Source: Bacteroidales bacterium (GTDB taxonomy: Bacteria > Bacteroidota > Bacteroidia > Bacteroidales > Muribaculaceae). From it: DNA of 64,000 nucleotides. Under the pieces are notes generated by a model. It did no database searches and was not told the DNA's origin. It saw only the letters and a list, made by a program, of their open reading frames with translations. Each line of letters opens with the position of its first letter. Positions within the stretch are counted from its first letter, which is position 1. The stretch spans positions 11,713 through 75,712 of the forward strand of contig CAAFXO010000057.1 in the NCBI GenBank assembly GCA_900766975.1. Direction: 5' to 3'. The position numbers and the translations under genes are program-made. Below are positions 1 through 7,429 of this stretch, in pieces.

Positions 1-2
1 AA

Positions 3-131
3 GGCAAATTGGCTGCTATGCAAATGGCAACTGAACTTGCCGGCAAGCTTGAAAAAAATCGCGACTTCGAAATCCACGTAGAATATGGAGATGACGGCAG
101 CTTCACTATTTGGTATCGATACGTAAAGTAG
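3..131 (+). CDS. C-terminal end of an unidentified protein (cut by window edge)
   Basis: An open frame runs in from the left edge and stops at 129-131, giving 42 residues that end in the sequence FTIWYRYVK. The visible part looks like a helix (AAMQMATELAGKLEK) followed by two beta strands, as in a small alpha/beta domain. I do not recognise the family. It converges on gltB, whose terminator hairpin lies about 80 bases downstream. The intervening bases contain two copies of CCCCGAATGGGCAA but no gene. Confidence 0.5.
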   Translation, partial: GKLAAMQMATELAGKLEKNRDFEIHVEYGDDGSFTIWYRYVK

Positions 132-213
132 GAACGCCCCGAATGGGCAATCTGCACTTAGCCCGGGGGCCCCGAATGGGCAAAAGCACGACTATTGATA
201 AGTGAACATGAAG

Positions 214-246
214 GAGGCTGGGACGATGAGCTATCGTCACAGCCTC
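214..246 (-). terminator. Hairpin behind gltB
   Basis: A 14-base stem (GAGGCTGGGACGAT against ATCGTCACAGCCTC, one mismatch) lies 19 bases past the gltB stop codon. No clear T-run follows on the minus strand, so termination is inferred from position. Its sequence is almost the same as the hairpin behind amtB at 4974-5008. Confidence 0.6.
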
Positions 247-264
247 GTTGTCACAGCTTCTTTA

Positions 265-3200
265 TCATAGCTTCATTATCTTTTTGTATTCGGTGGGGAT
301 TACTTTGATGAATTGGCTTACTGTCTCATCCCAGTTGTCGAGCAGCTTGCGCGCGAGGCGACTTCCGGTGTATTTGAAGTGATTGCCTATCAGTCGATAG
401 AGCTCCCGATGGTCGGCAGCCTCTTCGATCAGCGAGATCTCCACCAGCTCCATATTGCAGAAGTAGTCGAAATTGCCATCGGGATTCCAGACGTATGCCA
501 CGCCGCCACTCATGCCGGCGGCGAAGTTGCGTCCGGTCGGCCCCAGCACCACGGTGATACCGCCGGTCATATACTCGCAGCAGTGATCGCCGACTCCCTC
601 CACGATGGCGGTGGCTCCCGAGTTCCTTACGCAGAAGCGTTCGCCGACTTGGCCATTGATGTAGATCTCGCCTCTCGTCGCCCCATAGAGGATGGTGTTG
701 CCGGCGATGATGTTCTCTTCGGCGGCGAATCCCGCCCCCTTCGGCGGCACAATCACTATCCTTCCTCCCGACAATGCCTTGCCGACATAGTCGTTCGCCT
801 CTCCCTCCAGGCGGAAGCTTATACCATGCACCAAGAAGGCTCCGAAACTCTGTCCCGCCGAGCCCCGGAAGGTGCAGTTGATAGTATCTTCCGGAAGTCC
901 GGCATCTCCATATTTCTCTGCCACCAACCCTGAGAGCATAGCTCCGACAGCCCGGTCGGTGTTGGCAACCGGAAACTCCAAGTCTACCGCCATGCCCGAC
1001 GAGAAGACGCCGCGACAGCGCGAGATAATCTTGCTGTCGATCACGTCGGATAGATCATAACGCTGCTCCCGATCCTGGATAAGCGACTTGTCGTCAGCAT
1101 CTTCCGGTATATAGAGCAGTCGCGAGAAGTCGAGGCCGCAGAGTGACTTGGGGTCGACTCCCTCTTTGACACGAAGATAGTCCGGACGGCCTATCACCTC
1201 ATCGAGGCTCTTGACACCGATCTCGGCAAGTAGCTCACGGATACCTCGCGCCAAGAACCGGAAGTAGTTGACCACATGCTCTGCCTTCCCTTGGAATCGC
1301 TCTCGAAGTTCGGCGCATTGTGTCGCTATACCCACGGGGCAGGTGTTGGTGTGGCACTTACGATCCATCACACAGCCGAGCGCCACCAATACGCTCGTGG
1401 CGAAACCATACTCCTCGGCGCCAAGCATAGCCATCACCACGACATCGCGCGGCGTCTTGAGCTGGCCGTCGGCTTGCAGACGCACCTGACCTCGCAACCC
1501 ATTCAAGACCAGTGTCTGCTGAGTCTCGGCAAGTCCCATCTCCACCGGCGTGCCGGCATAATGGATCGAACTTGCCGGTGAGGCGCCGGTGCCTCCATCG
1601 CTTCCCGAGATGGTGATAAGGTCGCTCTTCGCCTTCGCTACGCCGGCGGCTATCGTGCCCACTCCACTCTCCGACACCAGCTTGACACTCACCTTCGCAT
1701 GCGGGTTGACATTGCGCAAATCGAAAATAAGTTGCGCCAAGTCCTCGATAGAGTAGATGTCATGGTGGGGCGGGGGCGATATCAGAGATATCCCCGGTAT
1801 GGAGTGGCGAGTGCGGGCTATTATCTCATCGACCTTGAAGCCGGGTAGCTGTCCACCTTCCCCCGGCTTGGCACCCTGTGCCACCTTGATCTGCAACTCA
1901 TCGGCATTGACCAAATACTCGGTGGTGACACCGAATCTGCCCGACGCCACCTGCTTGATGGCTGATCTCACCGAGACGCCATTCTCGCGAGGCAGGAATC
2001 TCGCCGAGTCTTCGCCACCTTCTCCCGTATTGCTCTTCGCACCGATTGAGTTCATCGCCGCCGCTATCGCCTCGTGTGCCTCGCGGCTGATCGAACCGAA
2101 GCTCATGGCTCCCGTCACGAATCGACGCATTATCGCCTCTTCCGGTTCCACATCATCGACAGACACCGGAGTCCCCTTGGCGATCTCCAAATAGTCGCGT
2201 ATGAAGAGTGGACTATGCCCATCGTCGGCAAGCCGGGTAAATTCTTTAAATTTATCATAATCACCCTCTCTCACCGCCTCTCTCAGGGCTTTGATCACGA
2301 AGGGTGTCCAGGCGTGTGTCTCGCCCCCTTTGCGATATGTGAAGTGGCCGATGAAGGGGAGATCGGACTCGGCGTCAAACTCTTCGGCGAATGCCTCGGC
2401 ATGAACTTGGAGGATATCCTCGGCAAGTCGGTCGATGCCGGCTCCGGAGAGCTGGCTCTGGGTGGTGCCGAAATAGCGACGGCACACCTCCCGGTCGAGT
2501 CCGACAGCTTCGAAGAGTTCGGCACCCTTGTAGCTCGTGATGGTAGAGATGCCCATCTTCGACATCACCTTCAGCAGACCTGAGTCGATGGCTTTGACAT
2601 AATGGGCTGCCGCTGTGGCGAAGTCGAGTTGCACCTGATGTTTCTCCACCATCTCTTCGATCACGGCGAAGGCAAGATAGGGGCAGACGGCACTCGCACC
2701 ATAGCCGCTGAGCAGGGCGAAGTGCATCACCTCGCGAGCATCCGCAGTCTCGATTACAAGTGCTATCTGAAGACGTTTCTTGCAGTCGATAAGATGATGA
2801 TGCACTGCCGAGGTGGCGAGCAATGCCGGTATCGGAGCATGCTCGGCATCAATGCCCCGGTCGGAGAGCACCACATAGTTGCACCCGTCGTCGACAGCCT
2901 TCTCTGCCTCCCGACAGAGGCGGTCGAGTCCCTCGCGAAGGCCCGCTGCCCCCTCGGCAGACGAAAATGTCATCGAGAGCTTGCGCGTGTTGAATCCCTT
3001 GTAGCGCAGGTTGCAGAGTAGATCCAGTTCGCGGTTGGTGATGATGGGTCGCTTCAATAGCACCATCTTACACAATTCGGGAGTCATCCCCGTAAGGTCG
3101 AGGTTCACCGCACCGATATAGCTGTCGAGGCTCATTACGAGCTCTTCGCGTAGCGGGTCGATCGGGGGATTCGTGACCTGTGCGAAGTGCTGACGGAAGT

Positions 3201-4734
3201 AGTTGTAGAGAAGTTGGGGTGTCTCCGACATCACTGCCAAGGGGGTATCCTTACCCATCGAGTTGATCGGCTCCTTGGCATCTCTCACCATCGGGAGCAT
3301 GATATTCTCCACCTCTTCGCGGTGGTAGAAGAAGGTGTGGAGCATCCGGCGGTAACCCTCCACCCGGTTGGACACCCTTCTGCCGCTGGTGATAGAGTCG
3401 AGGTTGAAGCGATTGCGTTGCAACCATTCGCGATAGGGATGGTCGGCGGCAAGCATCGCTTTGATTTCGTTGTCGTGATATACCTTCCCCTCCTCCATGT
3501 CGACCATCATCATCTTGCCGGGGCGGAGTCGCCCCTTCTCGCGTATCTCCGAGGGGTCGAAGGGGAGCACACCCGCCTCCGAGGCGAGCACCATCGTGTC
3601 ATTCTCCGTGATCAGATAGCGGCCGGGGCGCAAACCGTTGCGGTCGAGCATACCTCCGGCATAACGACCGTCGCTGAAGAGCAGCGCCGCCGGACCATCC
3701 CATGCCTCCATCAATATCGAGTGATATTCGTAGAAGGCTTTCAACTCAGGGGAGATCGGGTTCTTGTCGTTGAATGATTCCGGCACCAGCATCGCCAAGG
3801 CGTGCGGCAGGCTCATGCCGCTCATCACGAAGAACTCTAACACATTGTCAAGAGAGGCGGAGTCGCTCATTCCCGGCTGTACGATCGGGGTCACATCTTG
3901 GCCGTCGAAGGATGCCGGATGCAACATACATTCCCGAGCCTTCATCCACATCCGGTTTCCCTGGATGGTGTTGATCTCGCCGTTGTGTCCCAACAGTCGG
4001 AAGGGTTGTGCCAATTTCCATGCCGGAAAGGTGTTGGTGCTGAAACGAGAGTGCACCAGCACCATCGCTGAGGTGAAGTGTGGATTCATCAAGTCGGGGA
4101 AGTAGTTGCGGATCTGCGGACTCGTCAGCATCCCCTTGTATATCAGTACTGTCGAGGAGAGCGACACGATATAGAACTCTTCTTTACCCTCCACGGGAGC
4201 CTCGGCTACCATCCGCTCGATAACCTTGCGGAGTAGGTAGAGACGGATGTCTATCGGCTTCTGCTCGATTTCCGACTCGATGTCGTCTGCCACGAAGACC
4301 TGCACGATATCCGGCTCTGTGTCGCGTGCCACCTTGCCTAAGGATTCGTTGCACGTCGGCACTTGTCTTACGCCGATCAGCTTCATGCCATATTCCACGG
4401 CTTTACGCTCGATAATGTCGAGGATCATCTCCCTCGACTCCTGATTGTGAGGCAAAAACACCATGCCGCATCCATATCTCCCCTTTTCCGGCACGGCTAC
4501 TCCCTGCAGGAGGATAAATTCATGGGGTATCTGCACCATAATGCCGGCGCCATCGCCCGTGTTCGGGTCGGCTCCCTCGGCGCCTCGATGCTCCATGTGT
4601 TCCAATACTTGCAGCCCCTTCTCTACGAGCTGATGACTCTTGATACCCTTGATGTTCACCAAGAGACCCACGCCGCATGCATCATGTTCATGACGATTGT
4701 CATAAAGTCCCTTTCGATTGTCAGTAGTTGTCAT
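265..4734 (-). CDS. gltB: Glutamate synthase, large subunit
   Basis: This is the 1489-residue large subunit of glutamate synthase (GOGAT), which makes glutamate from 2-oxoglutarate and glutamine-derived ammonia. The N-terminal glutamine amidotransferase starts at the conserved HDACGVG, with Cys20 as the nucleophile after a short leader peptide. The central and FMN-binding synthase domains follow, including GEGGED and KPGEGGQLPG. The 3Fe-4S cysteines are in CVMDRKCHTNTCP near residue 1125. The C-terminal beta-helix (gltB_C) is complete. The ATG is preceded by AAGGAG. It lies 370 bases behind amtB on the same strand and has its own promoter and leader. No small subunit gltD lies next to it in the window, so electrons must come from a GltD coded elsewhere or from another donor. 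Confidence 0.97.
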   Translation of the reverse strand: MTTTDNRKGLYDNRHEHDACGVGLLVNIKGIKSHQLVEKGLQVLEHMEHRGAEGADPNTGDGAGIMVQIPHEFILLQGVAVPEKGRYGCGMVFLPHNQESREMILDIIERKAVEYGMKLIGVRQVPTCNESLGKVARDTEPDIVQVFVADDIESEIEQKPIDIRLYLLRKVIERMVAEAPVEGKEEFYIVSLSSTVLIYKGMLTSPQIRNYFPDLMNPHFTSAMVLVHSRFSTNTFPAWKLAQPFRLLGHNGEINTIQGNRMWMKARECMLHPASFDGQDVTPIVQPGMSDSASLDNVLEFFVMSGMSLPHALAMLVPESFNDKNPISPELKAFYEYHSILMEAWDGPAALLFSDGRYAGGMLDRNGLRPGRYLITENDTMVLASEAGVLPFDPSEIREKGRLRPGKMMMVDMEEGKVYHDNEIKAMLAADHPYREWLQRNRFNLDSITSGRRVSNRVEGYRRMLHTFFYHREEVENIMLPMVRDAKEPINSMGKDTPLAVMSETPQLLYNYFRQHFAQVTNPPIDPLREELVMSLDSYIGAVNLDLTGMTPELCKMVLLKRPIITNRELDLLCNLRYKGFNTRKLSMTFSSAEGAAGLREGLDRLCREAEKAVDDGCNYVVLSDRGIDAEHAPIPALLATSAVHHHLIDCKKRLQIALVIETADAREVMHFALLSGYGASAVCPYLAFAVIEEMVEKHQVQLDFATAAAHYVKAIDSGLLKVMSKMGISTITSYKGAELFEAVGLDREVCRRYFGTTQSQLSGAGIDRLAEDILQVHAEAFAEEFDAESDLPFIGHFTYRKGGETHAWTPFVIKALREAVREGDYDKFKEFTRLADDGHSPLFIRDYLEIAKGTPVSVDDVEPEEAIMRRFVTGAMSFGSISREAHEAIAAAMNSIGAKSNTGEGGEDSARFLPRENGVSVRSAIKQVASGRFGVTTEYLVNADELQIKVAQGAKPGEGGQLPGFKVDEIIARTRHSIPGISLISPPPHHDIYSIEDLAQLIFDLRNVNPHAKVSVKLVSESGVGTIAAGVAKAKSDLITISGSDGGTGASPASSIHYAGTPVEMGLAETQQTLVLNGLRGQVRLQADGQLKTPRDVVVMAMLGAEEYGFATSVLVALGCVMDRKCHTNTCPVGIATQCAELRERFQGKAEHVVNYFRFLARGIRELLAEIGVKSLDEVIGRPDYLRVKEGVDPKSLCGLDFSRLLYIPEDADDKSLIQDREQRYDLSDVIDSKIISRCRGVFSSGMAVDLEFPVANTDRAVGAMLSGLVAEKYGDAGLPEDTINCTFRGSAGQSFGAFLVHGISFRLEGEANDYVGKALSGGRIVIVPPKGAGFAAEENIIAGNTILYGATRGEIYINGQVGERFCVRNSGATAIVEGVGDHCCEYMTGGITVVLGPTGRNFAAGMSGGVAYVWNPDGNFDYFCNMELVEISLIEEAADHRELYRLIGNHFKYTGSRLARKLLDNWDETVSQFIKVIPTEYKKIMKL

Positions 4735-4795
4735 ATATAGATTTTTCTCCTTAAGATCTCGCTATGACCTAATCGACGCCCCGACCCTCACGAAG

Positions 4796-4945
4796 AAAAG
4801 AATCGAGTTGTCGTAAATTGATACCAATTTGCAATCAGAAGCGTGAAATTTTATAGCAAAATGCTACAAAAATACCAACTTTAGCAAATTTTGCACAAAA
4901 ATACATCAAAATCCCTAACTAAACAAATTTTAAGCCATAAAAATA
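4796..4945 (-). promoter_or_regulatory. gltB upstream region, paralogous to the amtB upstream region
   Basis: About 150 bases upstream of gltB align with 6764-6927 upstream of amtB over most of their length. Shared blocks on the minus strand include ATTTTGCTAT/ATTTTGCTAT-like, TTGTGCAaAATTTG and CGACAACT. Just downstream, 4771-4788 holds AATCGACGCCCCGACCCT, which occurs twice more in the amtB leader. Shared nitrogen regulation is inferred from the conservation and the paired function of the genes. Confidence 0.7.
4867..4899 (-). promoter_or_regulatory. Predicted gltB promoter
   Basis: On the minus strand TTTG (4896-4899), 21 bases, then TATTTTTG (4867-4874) matches the Bacteroidetes -33/-7 form. 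The 5' leader would be about 125 bases. The aligned site in front of amtB keeps TTTG and the spacing but has a weaker -7 box. Confidence 0.6.
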
Positions 4946-4973
4946 CTAATACGACACACGCTCTATTCATGAA

Positions 4974-5008
4974 GGAGGCTGTGACGTTGCGCTATCGTCA
5001 CAGCCTCC
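4974..5008 (-). terminator. Hairpin behind amtB
   Basis: A perfect 13-base stem (GGAGGCTGTGACG against CGTCACAGCCTCC) lies about 95 bases past the amtB stop and upstream of the gltB promoter. It closely matches the hairpin at 214-246, including the flanking CATGAA. A T-run follows only on the plus strand, so it may work in both directions. Confidence 0.6.
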
Positions 5009-5103
5009 GATTTTTATCCCTCTCCGAAAAAATAAAATATAAATCAAAAATCAAATAATCAAATCGTATGAGAGGAATACTATAATTTTTACTGATTTCT
5101 TTC

Positions 5104-6537
5104 TTAGCTTTCTTCCATCCCTTTGAACCATTCCGATGTGGTCGGGATGTCGGTCTCGAGTGCGGTCTCGACACCATATTCTTCACCATGTTGCGAGGAG
5201 TCGAGACCCACCTTCTCGTTGTAGCCGCTAACGCGCATCGGCACAATCTTGTCGGTGACCCAATATAGCAGGTAGCTCATGCCGAAGGTGAAAACGAATA
5301 CTCCCGCCATGACCAGAAGATGGTTTATAAAGAAGGTAAAGCGTGAGGGCATATCAGGATCGGACATGGCGAAGTAGTCGTAGGCGAATATGCCTGTCAG
5401 CAGTGTGCCGATGATGCCTCCGAGGCCATGGGTGGGGAACACGTCGAGAGCATCGTCGAGGATGCGTCCATAGCTCTTCCACGCCACCGCCATATTACAG
5501 CATATCGTGATAAAGAGGGCGATGAAGAGACTTTGTCCCAAGGTCACCCAGCCGGCGCAAGGGGTGATAGCCACCAGACCCACCACCGCACCAATCGCGG
5601 CACCCATAGCCGAGGGCTTGCGGTCGCGCAACGCGTCTAAGGTCAGCCAGGTCACCATCGCTGTGGCAGCTGCCGTGTTGGTGTTCATGAAGGCTGATAC
5701 GGCGATGCCGTCGGCTGCCAAGGAGCTACCACCATTGAAACCGAACCATCCCAGCCACAGCAATGCCGCTCCCAGCAAGACGAAGGGCACGTTAGCCGGC
5801 TTCTGCGATTCCCCCTCCGCTCTGCGGCGCTTGCCGAAGAAGATCGCGCCGGCGAGGGCGGCGATACCCGAGGCCGCATGCACCACGATGCCCCCGGCGA
5901 AGTCATGCACATGATACATCGCAAATAGCCCGTCGGGATGCCAGGTGCAGTGTGCCAATGGACAATATACCAGCACCGTCCAGAGCACGATGAAGAGCAA
6001 GTAGCCCGTGAAGTGTACTCGCTCGGCGAAGGCTCCGGTAATTAGCGAGGGGGTGATGATGGCAAATTTCATCTGGAAGAGGGCGAAGAGGGCCAAGGGG
6101 ATAGTGGTGGTGGCAAGACCGATGACGCTCGTGTCTGTCACCGGGTCGGTGATATTGCCCACACCCACTCCTTTCATCATAAAAAAATCGACAGGATTAC
6201 CGACTATATGCCAGACATCGCCGCCGAACGCCAAACTAAATCCAAATACCACCCAGACCACACTCACCAAGCCCATGACTATAAAGCTTTGCAGCATCGT
6301 CGATATCACATTCTTCGGCCGAACCATACCGCCGTAGAAAAATGACAACCCCGGGGTCATCATCAATACAAAGATCGTAGCGGTGATCATCCACGCCACA
6401 TTCGCCCCAAGATTATCCCCCTTGAGATCGAACAGTGTCGTGGAATACTCCGTACACACGCCCGAAACGCCAACACACAGGAGCGCCACCAATACCAGCA
6501 GCCAGCCCCAACTGACCTTTTTACCTTTAATAGTCAT
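5104..6537 (-). CDS. amtB: Ammonium transporter
   Basis: This 477-residue Amt/Rh channel carries ammonium across the inner membrane. It has an N-terminal hydrophobic segment and about eleven membrane helices. The conserved SFFYGGMVRPKN, the GGIVVHAASG helix with the first pore histidine, and the FPTHGLGG helix with the second pore histidine are all present. The hydrophilic tail (about 40 residues, ending WFKGMEES) is the usual place for GlnK contact, but no glnK is seen nearby. It is the first gene of a pair with gltB on the same strand, so uptake and assimilation are physically linked. A conserved leader and a small hairpin precede the start. Confidence 0.96.
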   Translation of the reverse strand: MTIKGKKVSWGWLLVLVALLCVGVSGVCTEYSTTLFDLKGDNLGANVAWMITATIFVLMMTPGLSFFYGGMVRPKNVISTMLQSFIVMGLVSVVWVVFGFSLAFGGDVWHIVGNPVDFFMMKGVGVGNITDPVTDTSVIGLATTTIPLALFALFQMKFAIITPSLITGAFAERVHFTGYLLFIVLWTVLVYCPLAHCTWHPDGLFAMYHVHDFAGGIVVHAASGIAALAGAIFFGKRRRAEGESQKPANVPFVLLGAALLWLGWFGFNGGSSLAADGIAVSAFMNTNTAAATAMVTWLTLDALRDRKPSAMGAAIGAVVGLVAITPCAGWVTLGQSLFIALFITICCNMAVAWKSYGRILDDALDVFPTHGLGGIIGTLLTGIFAYDYFAMSDPDMPSRFTFFINHLLVMAGVFVFTFGMSYLLYWVTDKIVPMRVSGYNEKVGLDSSQHGEEYGVETALETDIPTTSEWFKGMEES

Positions 6538-6564
6538 ACCTTAACAAATTTCTTTGACGATAGC

Positions 6565-6584
6565 TGCGGATCCTTTGATCCGCA
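6565..6584 (-). other. Perfect hairpin in the amtB 5' leader
   Basis: TGCGGATC, a 4-base loop, and GATCCGCA form a perfect 8-base stem that ends 27 bases before the amtB start codon. It could affect translation or mRNA stability; there is no equivalent at this spot in the gltB leader. Confidence 0.45.
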
Positions 6585-6660
6585 CGACAGCCCAAGCCAT
6601 CAACTATCATCAAAAATTAAACCTATAAAAACTTAACCGAATCGACGCCCCGACCCTAAA

Positions 6661-6684
6661 AATTTAAGGAACGCGCTCTTAACC
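6661..6684. repeat. AGAGCGCG element, long form
   Basis: On the minus strand this reads AAGAGCGCGTTCCTTAAATT and runs on into AGGGTCGGGGCG. It lies between two copies of the AATC(G/T)ACGCCCCGACCCT motif (6640-6657 and 6686-6703) in the amtB leader. Near-identical copies occur at 8785-8823, 9679-9704 and 60310-60332. Confidence 0.7.
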
Positions 6685-6763
6685 TAATCTACGCCCCGAC
6701 CCTAAGGAAGACCAATCTACAAAGCAGACCCCATTCCCTAAAGCAGAAACAAGCGTTCCAAAC

Positions 6764-6927
6764 AAAGAATCAAGTTGTCGATTAAAAAACAAACCTTAAT
6801 AACAATTTGCAACTTAAAAGTGAAATCCAATAGCAAAATGCCATCAAAACACTAATTTCTACAAATTCTGCACAAAATTATATCAAATTTCCCAACCAAC
6901 CAAATTTTAACCAACAAAAATCCCAAC
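6764..6927 (-). promoter_or_regulatory. amtB upstream region, paralogous to the gltB upstream region
   Basis: This block aligns with 4796-4945 upstream of gltB. On the minus strand the promoter-like core is TTTG, 21 bases, TGTTTTGA, where gltB has TATTTTTG. The leader to amtB is about 300 bases, longer than that of gltB because it also holds the CGACGCCCCGACC motif twice and a GC-rich repeat. Confidence 0.65.
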
Positions 6928-7041
6928 CACCTCCCATCCGACTCTATAAAAAACACTTCAAAAGGTCTGATATGTAAAAATTTTCGTAACTTTACATTTG
7001 ATTTTGAAATGTGATAGCGAGATGTGAAATTTATATGCATT

Positions 7042-7070
7042 ATTAGCGCGCATTCCTTAATTTTTTGGGT
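7042..7070. repeat. AGAGCGCG element, diverged long form
   Basis: Plus strand reads TTAGCGCGCATTCCTTAATT followed by a T-run and GGGTTGCCGG. It keeps the order core, TTCCTTAA, T-run, GGGT of the copy at 8785-8823. Together the two copies flank the DUF4143 ATPase and its repeat arrays in the same orientation. Confidence 0.5.
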
Positions 7071-7108
7071 TGCCGGAGTTGGTGTGAGCTGTCGGAAACG
7101 CACATATT

Positions 7109-7257
7109 CCTCTCGGTTTTGTCAAAAACAGGGCTATTATTCCTCTCGGTTTTGTCAAAAACAGGGCTATTATTCCTCTCGGTTTTGTCAAAAATAGGGC
7201 TATTATTCCTCTCGGTTTTGTCAAAAATAGGGCTATTATTCCTCTCGGTTTTGTCAT
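7109..7257. repeat. 33-base tandem array, four and a half copies
   Basis: Copies start at 7109, 7142, 7175, 7208 and 7241 (the last is partial). Each unit holds CTCGGTTTTGTCAAAAA and GGGCTATTATT. Copies 1-2 and 3-4 differ by one base (C or T after the A-run). Because 33 is a multiple of three, the array is open in several frames and can be read as an 11-residue repeat on the minus strand, which I take to be chance. Confidence 0.9.
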
Positions 7258-7281
7258 TTTTTTGCTTTTTTCTCTTGGTTA

Positions 7282-7313
7282 TTTGCATTAAACCTTGAAA
7301 AGGTGTATATTTG
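7282..7313 (+). promoter_or_regulatory. Predicted promoter of the DUF4143 ATPase gene
   Basis: TTTG (7282-7285), 20 bases, then TATATTTG (7306-7313) is a full match to the Bacteroidetes promoter. The spacer is the dyad-bearing part of the 33-base repeat. A second TATATTTG at 7339-7346 lies in the next repeat copy, with TTTA in the -33 position. Confidence 0.7.
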
Positions 7314-7421
7314 CGCATATTTAAACCTTGAAAAGGTGTATATTTGCGCATATTTAAACCTTGAAAAGGTGTATTATCATACTGTTGTAAAGCCTTGAAA
7401 AGGTGCAAACGGCTAAAAATC
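7290..7421. repeat. 33-base tandem array carrying a dyad and -7 boxes, four copies
   Basis: Copies start at 7290, 7323, 7356 and 7389. Each begins AAACCTTGAAAAGGTG (AAAG in the last), where CCTT..AAGG is a short dyad. The first two also contain TATATTTGCGCATATTT. The last copy ends at the ATPase start region. A repeat of 33 bases is close to three helical turns, so all dyads face the same side of the DNA. This looks like an operator array over the promoter. Confidence 0.85.
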
Positions 7422-7429
7422 AAATCATT

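Noticed and set aside
7109..7421. CRISPR array
   Set aside because: The two arrays have no unique spacers; each is a direct tandem repeat of 33 bases, and no cas genes are present.
7043..7423. A 126-codon minus-strand frame reading through both 33-base arrays as an 11-residue repeat
   Set aside because: The frame stays open only because the repeat period is a multiple of three. It has no promoter or recognisable domain and overlaps the promoter of the plus-strand ATPase.
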